NCBI GenBank assembly: GCA_033980235.1 | Contig: CM067072.1 | Location: 28,312,559 to 28,376,558, forward strand | Length of the DNA: 64,000 bases | Origin: Diadema setosum | Lineage: Eukaryota > Echinodermata > Echinoidea > Diadematoida > Diadematidae | Direction of reading: 5' to 3' | In this document: in pieces, positions 1-13,100 of the stretch | How the letters are laid out: each line of letters opens with the position of its first letter | How positions within the stretch are numbered: the first letter of the stretch is position 1 | Notes under the pieces: model-generated | Seen by the model: the letters and a program-made list of their open reading frames with translations, nothing else | Told to the model about the DNA's origin: nothing | Databases searched by the model: none | Translations under genes and position numbers: made by a program

Positions 1-954
1 ATCAAGTATCACAGTTGATTTTGTTTTTTGTTTTTTGTTCAGAAATCTTTTGCACTGGTTTATAACAAAAGTCAATATCACAAACGAGAGAGAAAATTTC
101 ATGCAGTCTTTGCTTAATCTACTTTAATCTAAGATTGTGAGTACTATAGAGAAGAGAAACAGACAAAAGAGAGAACAGGGAGAGAAAATAGAGCAGACTA
201 ACATCATAATCATTATCAATGATTTAACCAAAAAGGCAAATGAGAGAGAGAGAGAGAGAGAAAAAAACTGAATGAGAGAAAATGCAGGTGTTGAAATACA
301 CACGAAGGTGATGGCAAACCATAGATTGCCTCTTAATCAACGGACAGACGTTTTATCCACTACACCACTGAGCTTCCGCTCGACAGCCAGTTCCTGATTC
401 TAATCCTCATAGCATGTAGCGGATATGGCTGTATGCTACAGGGAGCTTAAAAGAGGATCTTGTTTACATTACCAATACACACACTGGCAAAGGTCCAATA
501 CCCAAGATAGCTTTAAATGTTGATGTATGAGCTTTGAAAATAAAGGCATAAAACTAAACACATGAGCGTTGTAGTCTGCAAACGGTGTCAACCTGCATGT
601 CACTCAAAACAAAATGAAATGCTCATATTATAATCTGAAAAAAATAAATACATGAAAGGGAGAGCATTTCTCTGCAGTTTGACAATACACTACACTTGTA
701 CCTCTGCACCAATGCCGAGCAACTGGCATTGGGACCTAACATCACAGACAAAGTCTCGACTCACAGGCTGTCCAAGTAGTTGGATTGCGTGTCGTCCGCA
801 AGAGGTCCCAAAATGTTCACGTCAAGCGATCTTTCAGCAGCCTCTCCTAAACCAAACTAACTGGTACGAGTGTTTCTTTCCACAAACTGGGAAAACTCAA
901 CAACGGGAGACAGCTGGGTGAACCTTGGAGTTGCAGATGTCGATTGTCATACGC
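1..954. other. Downstream flank / 3' UTR of the minus-strand gene
   Basis: No coding region is supported. It holds a (GA)n run at about 242-260 and a tRNA-like segment at about 300-385. The plus-strand open frame at 652-921 has no splice context or protein-like composition. Confidence 0.4.
300..385 (-). repeat. tRNA-derived SINE remnant
   Basis: On the minus strand the segment reads AGCTCAGTGGTGTAGTGGAT, an A-box-like start, followed about 35 bases later by a degenerate B-box region (GGTTTGCCATC). Clover-leaf pairing is poor, so this is a SINE or tRNA pseudogene rather than a working tRNA. A related copy lies at 57020-57105. Confidence 0.5.
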
Positions 955-1121
955 TCAAGGGCGGCTGCTGCCGACGTCGAAGAACATATTCTTGAGGGCG
1001 ACGTGGGTGTTTGGAAGAGGCACCCGCTGCTGCTTCGCAGAAGACATCTTGGAGCTGGCCTTGGCACTTGCATGTGTCTTCTTGGGGCTACGCTTCTTCA
1101 GTTTCTCGACCACCAGGGCCA
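955..1121 (-). CDS. CENP-U-like gene, last coding exon
   Basis: The acceptor TTCACTGTAG opens residues 552-606, ending at TGA (957-955). It reads ALVVEKLKKRSPKKTHASAK, a short helix and a Lys/Ser-rich stretch, then VPLPNTHVALKNMFFDVGSS. No canonical AATAAA was found on the minus strand between 955 and 1, so the poly(A) site may lie outside the window or use a variant signal. Confidence 0.7.
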
Positions 1122-4100
1122 CTACAGTGAATAACAAACAACAGACGGGCCATCAGCAAGAATATCCCCAGCAGAAAGACTTGCAAAAAATTGGACTATT
1201 AACTTGAAACAATTACCACTGCTGTTTTCCAGATGACATTTCTTTGTTTTTTTTTTTTTTAAAGAAGGCTCTACACTTGTCTAACACAATTATTTTTTCC
1301 AAAAGATGGTACATCTAGCTCACTAAAATGTTCCCTTATTTCCTTGAATTCAGTACAAACATACAAAAAGCTCCATTACATCAACAACTACTTTACTTGA
1401 CTGTATATACACACTGTACCTTGTGGAAATTATGACCAACAAATAAGATTTCTGCTTAAAGGGGAAGGCTAGTAACTGATCAGTGGGAATCAGTGGAAAT
1501 GCTGGGAGATTGTTCCAATCCTTATGGATTGTTCCAATCCTTATGGGATTCATTCAAGAGTTCATTGTATATCTATTGTTGTGTGAAAATGATTTGCTTC
1601 AGAATGGTCTCATATTCAAGTAATGTGCAGTTTAATGCTTCCAGGTTAGCGTCCCTGGTCAGTGACGGAGCATTAATCTGCACATTACTTGAATATGAGA
1701 CCGTTCTGAAGCAAATCATTTTCACACAACAATAGATATACAATGAACTCTTGAATGAATCCAATAAGGATTGGAACAATCATCTCCCAGCATTTCCACT
1801 GATTCCCACTGATCAGTTACTAGCCTTCCCCTTTAATTCTTATGGCTCCTCACCTTGACTTTTAATTTTCACCTCTAATTCATAATTTGTTGATTAATAA
1901 ATTGTTGATTTATATCTATCCTGCTTACCATAAAGTGTTGCCCACCAACATTCCCAGCTGAAACCCTAGCTCTAAAATGACTATTTTACACATTTACCAC
2001 ATTACAGTGAGCTCTAAAGTTGACTTTCTTATATCACCATAATCATATTCATGCAAATAATTGACAATAATTTCTACCCTGTCTACCAAATCCAATACAA
2101 CATCACAGGACATTCTTAATAGTGGAAGTAATGCCTGGAAATGATAAAAAAAAAAATAATAGAGGAAGAAATGACTATTAACCCTGAGCATTGAGCTTAC
2201 ACCACTATTCATTAATTCCCGGAGATGATTTCCTTATAACATCTATTCTTCCAAAGCATATCACCATTCATAGATGAAGTTTGAGAGCTGAAAACAGCCA
2301 AAGTTTTGTGACCTTTGACTCACAGGGTTTTTGCCCTAAATCTGATCAGCACATCTACACCTTATGTGGTATACTTGGGCCAGTGATCAGGATAATCCAA
2401 TGAGCAGGTTTCTGCCAATCTTGATAACGGGATGTGGGGATGAAAATATTTTTTGTGTTTGGCATTTTTATGGACAGAGTCCATTCTTCATTTTCTTTCT
2501 AACATACAATGTATAAGTAAACTGTGTTAGAGTTTTACCAAACTACAAGCAGTCAGTACCTAGTCTTTTACTTCTTTCCAGTTCTTTTGTGACTTCTGAG
2601 CTGGGCACATCCAAGTCATTCAGATTCTGCAAGGTCTCAACAAGCATCTGTAGGCAAAAGGGAATGATTATCACACCACTAAAACATGAAATTACAAACA
2701 TACAGATAACACATATCGTAAGCCTACCCACCAAACCATGTTTCGAGGACTTGCACACTGTTGTTGCTTCAGTCTTACATGATATCATCTGCTGCACTAC
2801 AGCAAACTTGCATTATACAGAACACTGACATAACCAGTTTTATGACAAAGAAACTTTTCTTGCTTGAAAATTCAAAGTTACTTTGTTATGTTAAAATGTT
2901 TAAACCCTGCTATAACAAAAGTTTGATCTACCATAGGGATTTTGACTGGTCCCAAGTACTACGTTTTGACGACAATCCACTGTAAGAAACTCTTCCGTCT
3001 AATAGAACTAAGTCTACCTACGATGTTGTATTGTTTAAGCCTCTGTGTTCCCTGTGTACCGACTGGCACAGGAGAAACCCATAGCATTGTATACACTGTC
3101 CAATGTTTGTCGCACAGAAAAGGTTGTGTCTGCATGATAAAGCAATAACTACCATTGTGCATGAATTGACATTGGTCTGTGTACTACTACAGTGTTTGCA
3201 CATACTATATTGTGCCAAGATGTTACAATGTACATTGTGATTCTTGTGCCTTCATACGCTGCCATATCACCATAGCTGTGATCACTCTGTCCTATTGCTC
3301 TCACTCTCTCACCACCACCACCATCTTGGTCATTCCGGACGCTACTTTAGCTTCTCCAGACATCTTCACGCTGCCCCCCCAAGGAAAAACGCAGTATCTA
3401 CATCCAGCTCCATTTCTAAACAACCGAGATATTCACCATTTTATATTTTTGCCAAAGCCCCTGGAAAATATACTCTTTTGAAAAATTCCTTCATTGTGGA
3501 ATTTTAGTCTATGTAGCTACCAATTTTCCTGGAAAATATCATTTTGTGTTTTTGTTTTGTTTTTCAGTTATTGATGAAAATGTAGATACTTTGGGGAAAC
3601 CCCACGCAATTGACTGATTTCCCCAAGGAAAAACGCAGTATCTACAATGGAACGAATTTCCCCAAGGAAAAACGCAGTATCTACAGCGGAATGACTAGGA
3701 TTAATCTTCTGCCATAATTATGTATGCATGTACAGTATACATCATTGTTCAAGTATTCTCTGGCCCTGGGGGATGCATCCTCCATCCCCCCCCCCCCCCC
3801 ATTTATGCCCTGATTACAGAGCAGGCTTCATAAGATTATTAAATAACAGATCGTTCTTGGAACGTTTTGCTTAAAAGTGTATCCCAGACCGATCTTGCTG
3901 TAGGCCTAACGTTACGTCGATACGTGTTTAATGAAGCTTGCCAGGGCGGTAATGTGATGCTACAATGGCCTAGCCGCTAACTAGCATCTAGAATACTAGA
4001 TCTAGATCTGTACAGTCTAGGTTACAGTCTGTCTAGACCAAAATAAATCTAAATCGGATGTCTGGACCTAGATCGATCTAGACTAGGTCTAGTTTTTATA

Positions 4101-7100
4101 TCGTTTATTCTAGGCTGGCTACGTAGCAGGCTACACGAGTCTACCGCCTCAGGCTATACATGCACGATGCTCACAGAAAAAAAAAAATAGCCTAACGTTA
4201 GAACTGCAGAAGGTTTAAGCCCTACACGAGCCAGGACTCTTTGATTAGAAAAAAAAAATACATCTAGAACCGGTCTAGAATGAAGTGACATCAGCTCTCT
4301 AGGCCTATTCCTTCTTGATTGAACCTAAGTTTAACGTCATGTAAATTTGTAATGTAACTTTTTTTTTACTTGTAAGTTATGTAGCATGCAGCATGGCCAT
4401 GCATGCATTTTACGCAACCCAGTCTCACTAGGGTCTAGACACTGTCTAGATCCGATAAGAATTAAACTACAACTTATTCTTAACTGTCTCTATTTTGTCC
4501 ATTTACCGTGGGTACCTATTTTTCACATGGACCCTAATCTATTGTCAACTATGTAATTTTAAGACAGTATGGTATGGAGTAGATAATTGAACACTGACAC
4601 TTCACTAGACTTAGGATTCTAAAAAGTGGTTAAGTTTTAGACTTCTTACTACAGGCCTGCCCTAGAGTAGGCCTATTCAAGTCCTACACTAGATCTTTCT
4701 TTAGACTTTCGGAATTCGGACCCTGAAAGTTCTGATTAACGTTAAGTCTAACATTAGAAAAGAGACGCAAGACTCAAACGTTACTGTCTAGACAAGTCTA
4801 AAAGACTTAGACTTAGATCTAAGGGAGGGTGTAACAAATTGTTACATAACCTGACGTTTATCCGATACAACACAAATAGATCTAGTTTCTAGGCCCTAGG
4901 GCCTATAGCCTTTCGACGAAAGTTTCGGATTCAGAGCCTGAGGAATTTTGACAAGGGTCTAGGCCTAACAAAGTTACTTCACAACAAGTTAATATTGAAA
5001 TAGTACGGATAATGTTCATCATTGAGGTAGAATATGAAAGAATAAAGCTGATCGTTTATCACACGAAGCGAAGTAAACACAAATGTATGCATTTGTGTTT
5101 ACCTCGCTTCGTGTGACAAACATGCATTTGTGTTTACTTCGCTTCGTGTGACAAACAATCAGCTTTATTCTTTCAATATTGAAATAGTTTTTAATAACTT
5201 ACTCATTATCTGCAGATAAATTTCTCTTGAGGGCTAGGCTCACAAGTAATTTTCCCCACGACAACATCTTGTTTTATTCCAAGTACACACTCCCACTGTA
5301 TGCTGACTAGCCGGGCCCTGTGCTGACTGCTGCACAGCATCAGTGCAGCTAGCTGCTGCAAGCTGTCAGTGTTGTGTTGCATTGTTTAATGTGCACTCGG
5401 TTAGTCTTAATCACACACTGTGTTTTATATTAGGATCACGATCTCATCAAAATATTTACTAATCAGTATTGTTTCGGTTAGATATTTGAACATTATGTCT
5501 TATTATTGAGCAAGTATATCTAAAGAAAGTAATTTACGTTCAAATTACAGAACAACCGGCAAAGTATTCACATATATAAATAACAGTGTCTGGTAATTAA
5601 GACTAGCTTTGTAGATACTGCGTTTTTCCTTGGGGAAATATTCATCATGTAGATACTGCGTTTTTCCTTGGGGAAAGTGCAAGTTAAGTGTAGATACTGC
5701 GTTTGGCAGTTACGGAAAAGTGGCTTTCTAAACATTTTTTCAAAAATCTGAATATGTCATATGAAGAAGGATTGCCCACTGACTATATTTATGCAAAAAA
5801 GTGAAAATCGCCAAAAATGTTAGATACTGCGTTTTTCCTTGGGGGGGGGGGCAGCACGCTTCATCATCACTTACATGAACACTAGCATGTGGTCATCCCA
5901 CTCATTGCCATGGTCACCTCATCCCGACCACCTCATGCATGGACTTAAATAATGTGTACATACATATGTTTTATCAAAGGCAATCTCTCATTAAGCTACT
6001 TGCCATCTGACACCCTGACTCAAGGTATGCACATGTCTCTCACAGCAAATACTGTATAAACATACAAACATGACAATATGTGCATAATGTATCACACAAC
6101 GATAATTATTACAACAGAAAATGAGTGACTGCTGTGAGTTTGTTACACATACACACACACACACAAAAAAAAAAAAATTGTCGAGATTTTACAAGTGTGA
6201 CAGCATTTGCAAACCAAATTGAGTGACCATCAGCAAGGAGCGCTCTCTATACCCCACCTATTGGCAACTATAAAGTAGCTTCAGCACCCATTCTCCTACC
6301 TTGTTTTCTCCAAGCTGTCTCTTTTCCATACACAGGTTCTCCACCATCTCACTAACACGTGACCTCATGGATGAGTATCTAACGCAACAGGAAGAGAGCA
6401 AAGAAAACATCATTCATTGCAATCATGTCTGTGCGACAATTTTGGAATTAAAAAAAAAAAAAAGAAAACAAGCTTTGCAGGCTTAATGTCAGTGCACCCA
6501 GACATATTGGGGGTAGTTGGGTTGGGGTTGTCTATTCTTTCTTTCTTTCTTTCTTTCTTTTTTTGGCGCATGTCACTCAGAAGACTGTGCAATTGTGTTT
6601 CCATTCTTGTAAACATGCTGACATAAATCTAGATATACTACTATAGAAATTTTGAAATTACAGCATTAAATCTTTCTCACCAAATTGAGCAGCATCATAC
6701 AAAATACTTTTAAAAACTTTATAAATCACAATTTTATACCTAAAACTCTTCAGATTCCTCTGAACATTTACATTCTCTTTCCACACCCTATCGTTGCCTG
6801 CCCAGCAAAAGGGCCCCCAAGGCTGGCATGCTCTAAAACTTGCTATGGCAGGGCCCCGAGGATTGCAAAATGTAAACATGGTAGGGCCCTTCTGCTGGAC
6901 AGGCAACAATATTCAAGTTCCAAGACACCACAACAAAACATGGTGAAATGTGTATCTGTAAGCTATTCTCACGGTTGGACATCCAGCTGGATTGAAAAAA
7001 AAAAAAAACAACAATAGGTGAATTTTTTTGATGAAATTATCTTTTCTTTCTTCCATAACTGGCTTTGAAATTCCACGAAACTATCACATATGGTCCCCCT

Positions 7101-10100
7101 TATCATTTCTGATAGCCGCAAGAAATATTATTAACAAATTATGTGGAAATATGGTTGATTGAGGATTCTGTACTTCGTGTCGTCTGTGTCACCAAGTAGA
7201 TTCGTACAGTGTATGCTTGTGCCTGCACAGGCACAGCATTCAAGCTGATTCACAATCCAGCTGCACACATGTATAGATCTACATGTACTGTACAAGCGAG
7301 CTGTTTGTTTTAATTGCAGCTACACTGGAAGAGACGTAGTCTGACCATGAGAATATGAGCCCCTGGAATCTACATAAACATCAGAGGCACGTGTCACCTT
7401 TTGAGCAAGGGTTCCGAAAGCTCTTCATCCCCGCTATTAGTCCACTCTTCTGGGAAGTTTTCCAACATCCTGCATTGTGGGCAACCAATATCATCGGTAT
7501 GAACATCTCAACAGCACTGGTAATGCAAAATAATAACATTGATAATTATGACATAGTACAAATTTTTGTCGCATGGAGATAAGATACAGCAGCTCAAAAA
7601 TGACAACTTTACGACAAACACATCATACCATACACACAGATCGTGTAGAGCCAATGTTCCACACACCCACCGCTGAACGGAAAGGGCACTTCAGGAATGA
7701 AAGACATTATTTTACACTTTTGATCTCAAAATACTCCAAAACAGCTCACTACCCTAGCAAACCCCATCAGCCGCACAACTTTGTCGGTAGAGCCTTTCAA
7801 AATATTGCAAGCAAGTTTCAAATGGTGGAAGATGAATTTTGAGTGCTCCTGAGAACTATGTTGTGGTTAAAAAAAATGGCAGCTTTTTCCAATACAAGGA
7901 TTGTCTCCATCGAAAAGGACCAACTAATAAGTACTGCACTCACGTTGATGGCTGTGACACCATTCTCGCCTGGAGGTCCTGAAGGTGGGCGTGGACAGCT
8001 GCATGGCTCCGCCCCTCTCTCTCCCTGGCGTCCACCAGACGACGCAGAGTCTCCCGCTTCCTCTGCTGCGACAGCTTCTTCTTCATCGTTGCCTCCATGG
8101 AGCGGTTCACTGGGGGAGAAAGCAAATTGGCGGGAAGGGGGTGGGGAGAGGTGGGATGAGGAAAAAAGGGGGTAGGGTTCTTGATCAGTGGTATCTTGGT
8201 CCAGTATTATGAAGCAGGTCGAGGACACCTGCCACTTCCCTTAGAACTAGGAAGCAGCAACCAGTTACTGTAAAACACGATATTTTCGCGGCATGAAATT
8301 TTTCATAAATTGGAGCCAATGGCCTTTTTCGCGGCCTAACATTCAATGTGCTTAGTGTAGACTAAGGACTTTCATGTGCATTTTAATTTCACGAATCTTG
8401 GCTCTCGCAAAATTTGTGCAATTAATGTGCATGCGAACGTTCCTCATTTTACAGTAGTTGTTTCCATGACTACTACAACCATTACAGTTTGCAGGGAACT
8501 AGCCTCCCCACAAGACTCAAGCATTTGTTGATTTGAGTGTGGCCCTAATTGGGGAATTGAGAGCCCCTATGCAGAGGAGAAGAAATAACTTCTGTGAGAA
8601 ATATGGGTGCATCTGCAATGACTTAATTTGCACATTACATATCACGCTAACAGATTTGCTCAATGTTATTTGGAAGCACAGGCTTCCTAACTCATTGCAC
8701 TCCTAACAGAATTTTGATGTGTAACATTCTCATTTCTTGGTGTAATGACAGACCTATGAAATAAGTACGCCTCTCTGTCTTATTTACTTACACTTCATGT
8801 TTTTGATTTGGGAATTGCTTGAAATGTTTCATGAAATATACAAAATACCTTCCTTTATCATAAAACGGTTACAATTAATAATGACCTCTCAAACTTTCAT
8901 TCACTTCAAGCCAATGTCCAGTTTCGGGGGACATGCTACATGGTACAGAGTCAGAAGATAAACTCAAAAGATTAGCAAAATGGGTGAAGTGATCGTGTCT
9001 TACATTTTGATATTGCCTTGGCAACAACTCGCTGCGGGATCTCATCGCTTTCATCCTCGGACTGACTTTTCTCTGTACAAATAACACAAAACAACATATA
9101 ATATGTATAGTGATTACCAGTCTAGAATGGGAAGTAGATTCTGCATTTCCACTTCAATGCATCATTCCATGAGGCAAGTCATATACAAATAGCTCTTACT
9201 TTTCACTGATCTCTAAGTGGAAACAGATTCCCTAAACCACTGTGAAAAACTCTGAAAAAAAAAAAGAATTGCCAGACAACAAGTACTGTAAAAGTGGATA
9301 TTTTCGCGCGATTAATTTTTCGCGCTTGGCCGGGTAAGAAGAATTTCGCGTGTTTTTAATTCTGCGGAATCAAGACATCATGCACAAGAACACATGGAAG
9401 GCAAAAATATTCATGTGCTTTTATTTTCACGCTAGTTTGTGGTTGAGCGAAATGCATGAAAATCTTAACACTGCGAAAATTTTCACTTTTTACAGTATAG
9501 CAGCGTCCCACTGCTAAAACTATGCAAAGGTATTAAACTTGACCATTAGTAATAACTCCTCAATCAATGACACCTACCATAGCAGCACTGTTCCAAAGCC
9601 AATCAAAGCCAAGAAATCACTGACGGCCACACTGACCGCAGAGCTACCATTAATTGTAAAGTAACCATGGTTTTATGCAATAGGGGCCCTGATCACATGA
9701 TTCTCTTTTACAGCAGTGTATTCATGGTAACTGTGTATTGCATTTACAAAGTGCAAAATGTGACATTTCTAATATATTTTACTAAATTTTAAAATAATTA
9801 AAAAAAAACACTTTAAAGGACAAGTTCACCTTCATAAACATAAGGATTGAGAGAATGCAGCAATATTAGTAGAACACATCAGTGAAAGTTTGAGGAAAAT
9901 TGGACAATCGATGCAAAAGTTATGAATTTTTAAAATTTTTGTGTTGGAACCGCTGGATGAGGAGACTACTAAGGCTCGTGATGTCATATGAGTACAACAG
10001 TATTAAGAAAATGTAAAGAAAATTCGACATATTTTCACTTTCTTCGCATAATAAAAAACACTTGACTTGCCTCTTTCTAAAGGCAATGGGAATAATATTA

Positions 10101-13100
10101 CCCATAATATATGTCAGTAACGAGTCAAGTGAATGTGTACTTTTTTCAAAAGATGAAATTTTGAGAAATTCTCTTTAAATTTTCCTTACATTTCTGTACG
10201 CATGTGACATCATACACTGCAGTAGTCTTCTCATCCAGCGGTGACTGCACAAAAACTTCAAAAATTCGTAACTTTTGTACAGATTGTCCAATTTTCCTCA
10301 AACTTTCAATGATATGTGACCGTGCACCTCAAAACAAACATAAAGTCGCACACACTGATTTTGCGTGAGGACTGAAAATAAGTGAAATGGGTCAACCTAG
10401 CCGAACTTGACTTTTTCATATTTTCTGAAAGAGCGGGTTTCTTTTACATTATCCGAAAATTTGGTATCATAAAACGGACAGGAAAGTGTGTGTTTTTAGT
10501 AGTTTATCTCGAACATTTTTGGTGGAATAGTGTGATTAGGTGTGTCTTTAGAATCCCTTTTTCATTTCTGAAAAACCTTGTCCACACTCTTCACTTTCAA
10601 CTCTAATAACTTTTGAAAGGATAGTGCTACTGCTTTGAAAGTTGGTATTAATTATGGACGGAATGTGTTAATGAGGCATGCTTAATTTCAGTTTAATCTA
10701 ATAATCCCTTCATTGTTGTTACTCTGGTGGTTTACTTCCTGTTTTTTGTCCCATTCATCGCACAGCCAGCACGGTTTGGTAAAGATTAAGCGCTTGAATA
10801 GACACTGTACTTCAGAGCCTCTTTTCTCAGTTCACACTTTTCCTGAGTTTGTACTTTCTTTCAAATATTTAGATAGGTTAGGAGAGTCCATTTGATTTGA
10901 GTTATACATCATTTTAAAGCTTAAAGTCTGCTCTTTCAGAATATGGTCTGAACTAAAAATTCATGTCTGGCGACTTTTTGATTGTTTTGAGGTGCAGGGT
11001 CACATATGTTCTACTAATATTGCTACATTCTCTCAATCCTTATGTTAATGAAGGTGAACTTGTCCTTTAAGATAAGCCATTGTGGAGTATTGTGCATTAC
11101 AAATAACATGCTAGAAACAAAGTTTCATGCCTTTTTTTCTACTTTTTTCTTAATAATGCAAGAAATGAGCATTATTTTGGAATCAAACTACATGTATTAC
11201 ACCCTGTAGTTTGTATCACTTGTGTTAGAATGTACTGTAGCTGTCGAACCAGTTTTGAAACACAAAAATGTGCATTCTAACAGTACAAGTAAACATAAAA
11301 GATACATACAAAAGAAGAGCCTTCTTTCCACACAACTTAACCAACATTGCTCATAACATCCTACGGGATAACAGCACACATATCGTATGATTATCGATGA
11401 CTATAGGTGACACATTGTAACACAAAACTATACCTGCATCCTACTACCTCCAAATACCTAGAACACACATTACACTTGGCTAAAGTCTAAAATGAAATTA
11501 CAGGAGGGGCACTCCCTGTGGATGACCCCTGAACCAAACTCACTCTTCCAGGCTTCAATCCAGTCTTTTGGTCCACTCTCTAGCCTGAAAGGCAGTGAGA
11601 GAGCCATAGTTTGGCTGTGAACAAACTCCTGGTCTGCAAGGCTAGCATCGGAGTCCAGAACCGACGACGATTCAGCTACAGTTAAAGACATAAAGAGAAA
11701 ACTGAGGGAATGGACAATCACTTGAATTTTGTGATGCAAAAACAATGACACACATAACGTAATATTTCATGGTTTCCATATAGATGATGAGTCTAATTAT
11801 ATACAAATTAAATATCATAATGTAAAAAACTCATATGACTGGAATTAATGAAGTTTAATCGCCATTTCTCACTTGATTCTGGATGATATATTTATGGCAG
11901 GAAATATTCTTGGATTCTTACAATTTAAGGTAACAACATATAAGTGTCTGCAATTATTTTTTTAAGTAAAATCAAAATAGAAAAAAAAAAATTACCCAAA
12001 TAAAAATACTCTCATAACTATTAATAAGCATGGCATCAAATGCACAGTTCCTTTCATTCAATAAGATATGTGTGTTTGCAGAAGTGTTCTTCGATGATTT
12101 CCCACCTTACAACAATGTACAACTGTGTGTTACAGGAGTCAATATTTATGCAAGTTATTCATTTTGCTAATAGCGGTCGACTCGCGAAAATAATAACACC
12201 ACAAAATATGCGATACATACAGTAGTTAATTTATGAGGCCCTCATCTCTAGGTTTACCTCTCCTTATTGGGGCGGCAATGTTTGATGAGGACTCGCTGCC
12301 AGAAACGGTTGTGGTGGAAGTCACAGTCGAAGACGTCGTTGCTCTTGCCTTTGATGATGAACCGCCGACACTTAACGCCGATGCGGTGGTTCCCCGTTTC
12401 CTACCCGCCCTACTGCTTGTTGCCATGGCGACATCACTCTCGCTACTCGTCGAGAGGGCAGCCAACCTCCGAGCGGGCGTGGCAGGCTGTTTGAAGTCAT
12501 CGTCGGACTCTGACGTCGGCGATTGCTGCGACGAAACTCTTGAGCTCGTCTTGCCTTCTGTTTGCTGGCGAGTACGACTCTGGTTTTTCCGACTTGATTT
12601 CTGTGGGATGGACTTCTGATTTTTCGTCCTGGAGCTGCCGAGCATTATTCATAATTCAAATAATAAGTTGCCATTATGTTAGACCATGTTACACCAAAAA
12701 AAAAAAAGCAACTTAAGCTGTAAATAAAAACAACAAAATTATCAAAGAGACAGTGACACGTTAACCCATTGAGGATGAGCCGATTTTGCTTTAACACACA
12801 TTTTCCAGACACACCTGCCCAAGGGTACTCGCGACAAGTCTTCTGCGGTTGTCTTTTGTCAAAGAGTATTTCCCATGTCTTTTCAAAGACAATTAGAAAA
12901 TGTTAGTTAAAGGGCAACTCTCAAATAATAGTCTGGCACTTTTTCCAAACACAGTAGAATGATTGGGCTTTAATCTCATTTTGCCTGATGTTGCAAGAAT
13001 GATAACTTACACTTCTGGATGACCGATCCATATCCTTCACTTTACCCTCCTTCCTAGCTTACCGCCATCCCCATTGCTGAGGAGTTTAAAGCTTGGATAT

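Noticed and set aside
1493..1779. Open frames of 68-80 codons on both strands
   Set aside because: They are mirror images produced by the palindromic MITE and code for the same peptide on each arm.
7818..8228. 136-codon minus-strand open frame
   Set aside because: It overlaps the real exon 8 in another frame and has no fitting splice phase.
12233..12619. 128-codon plus-strand open frame
   Set aside because: Antisense shadow of the Ser-rich exon 5 of the minus-strand gene.
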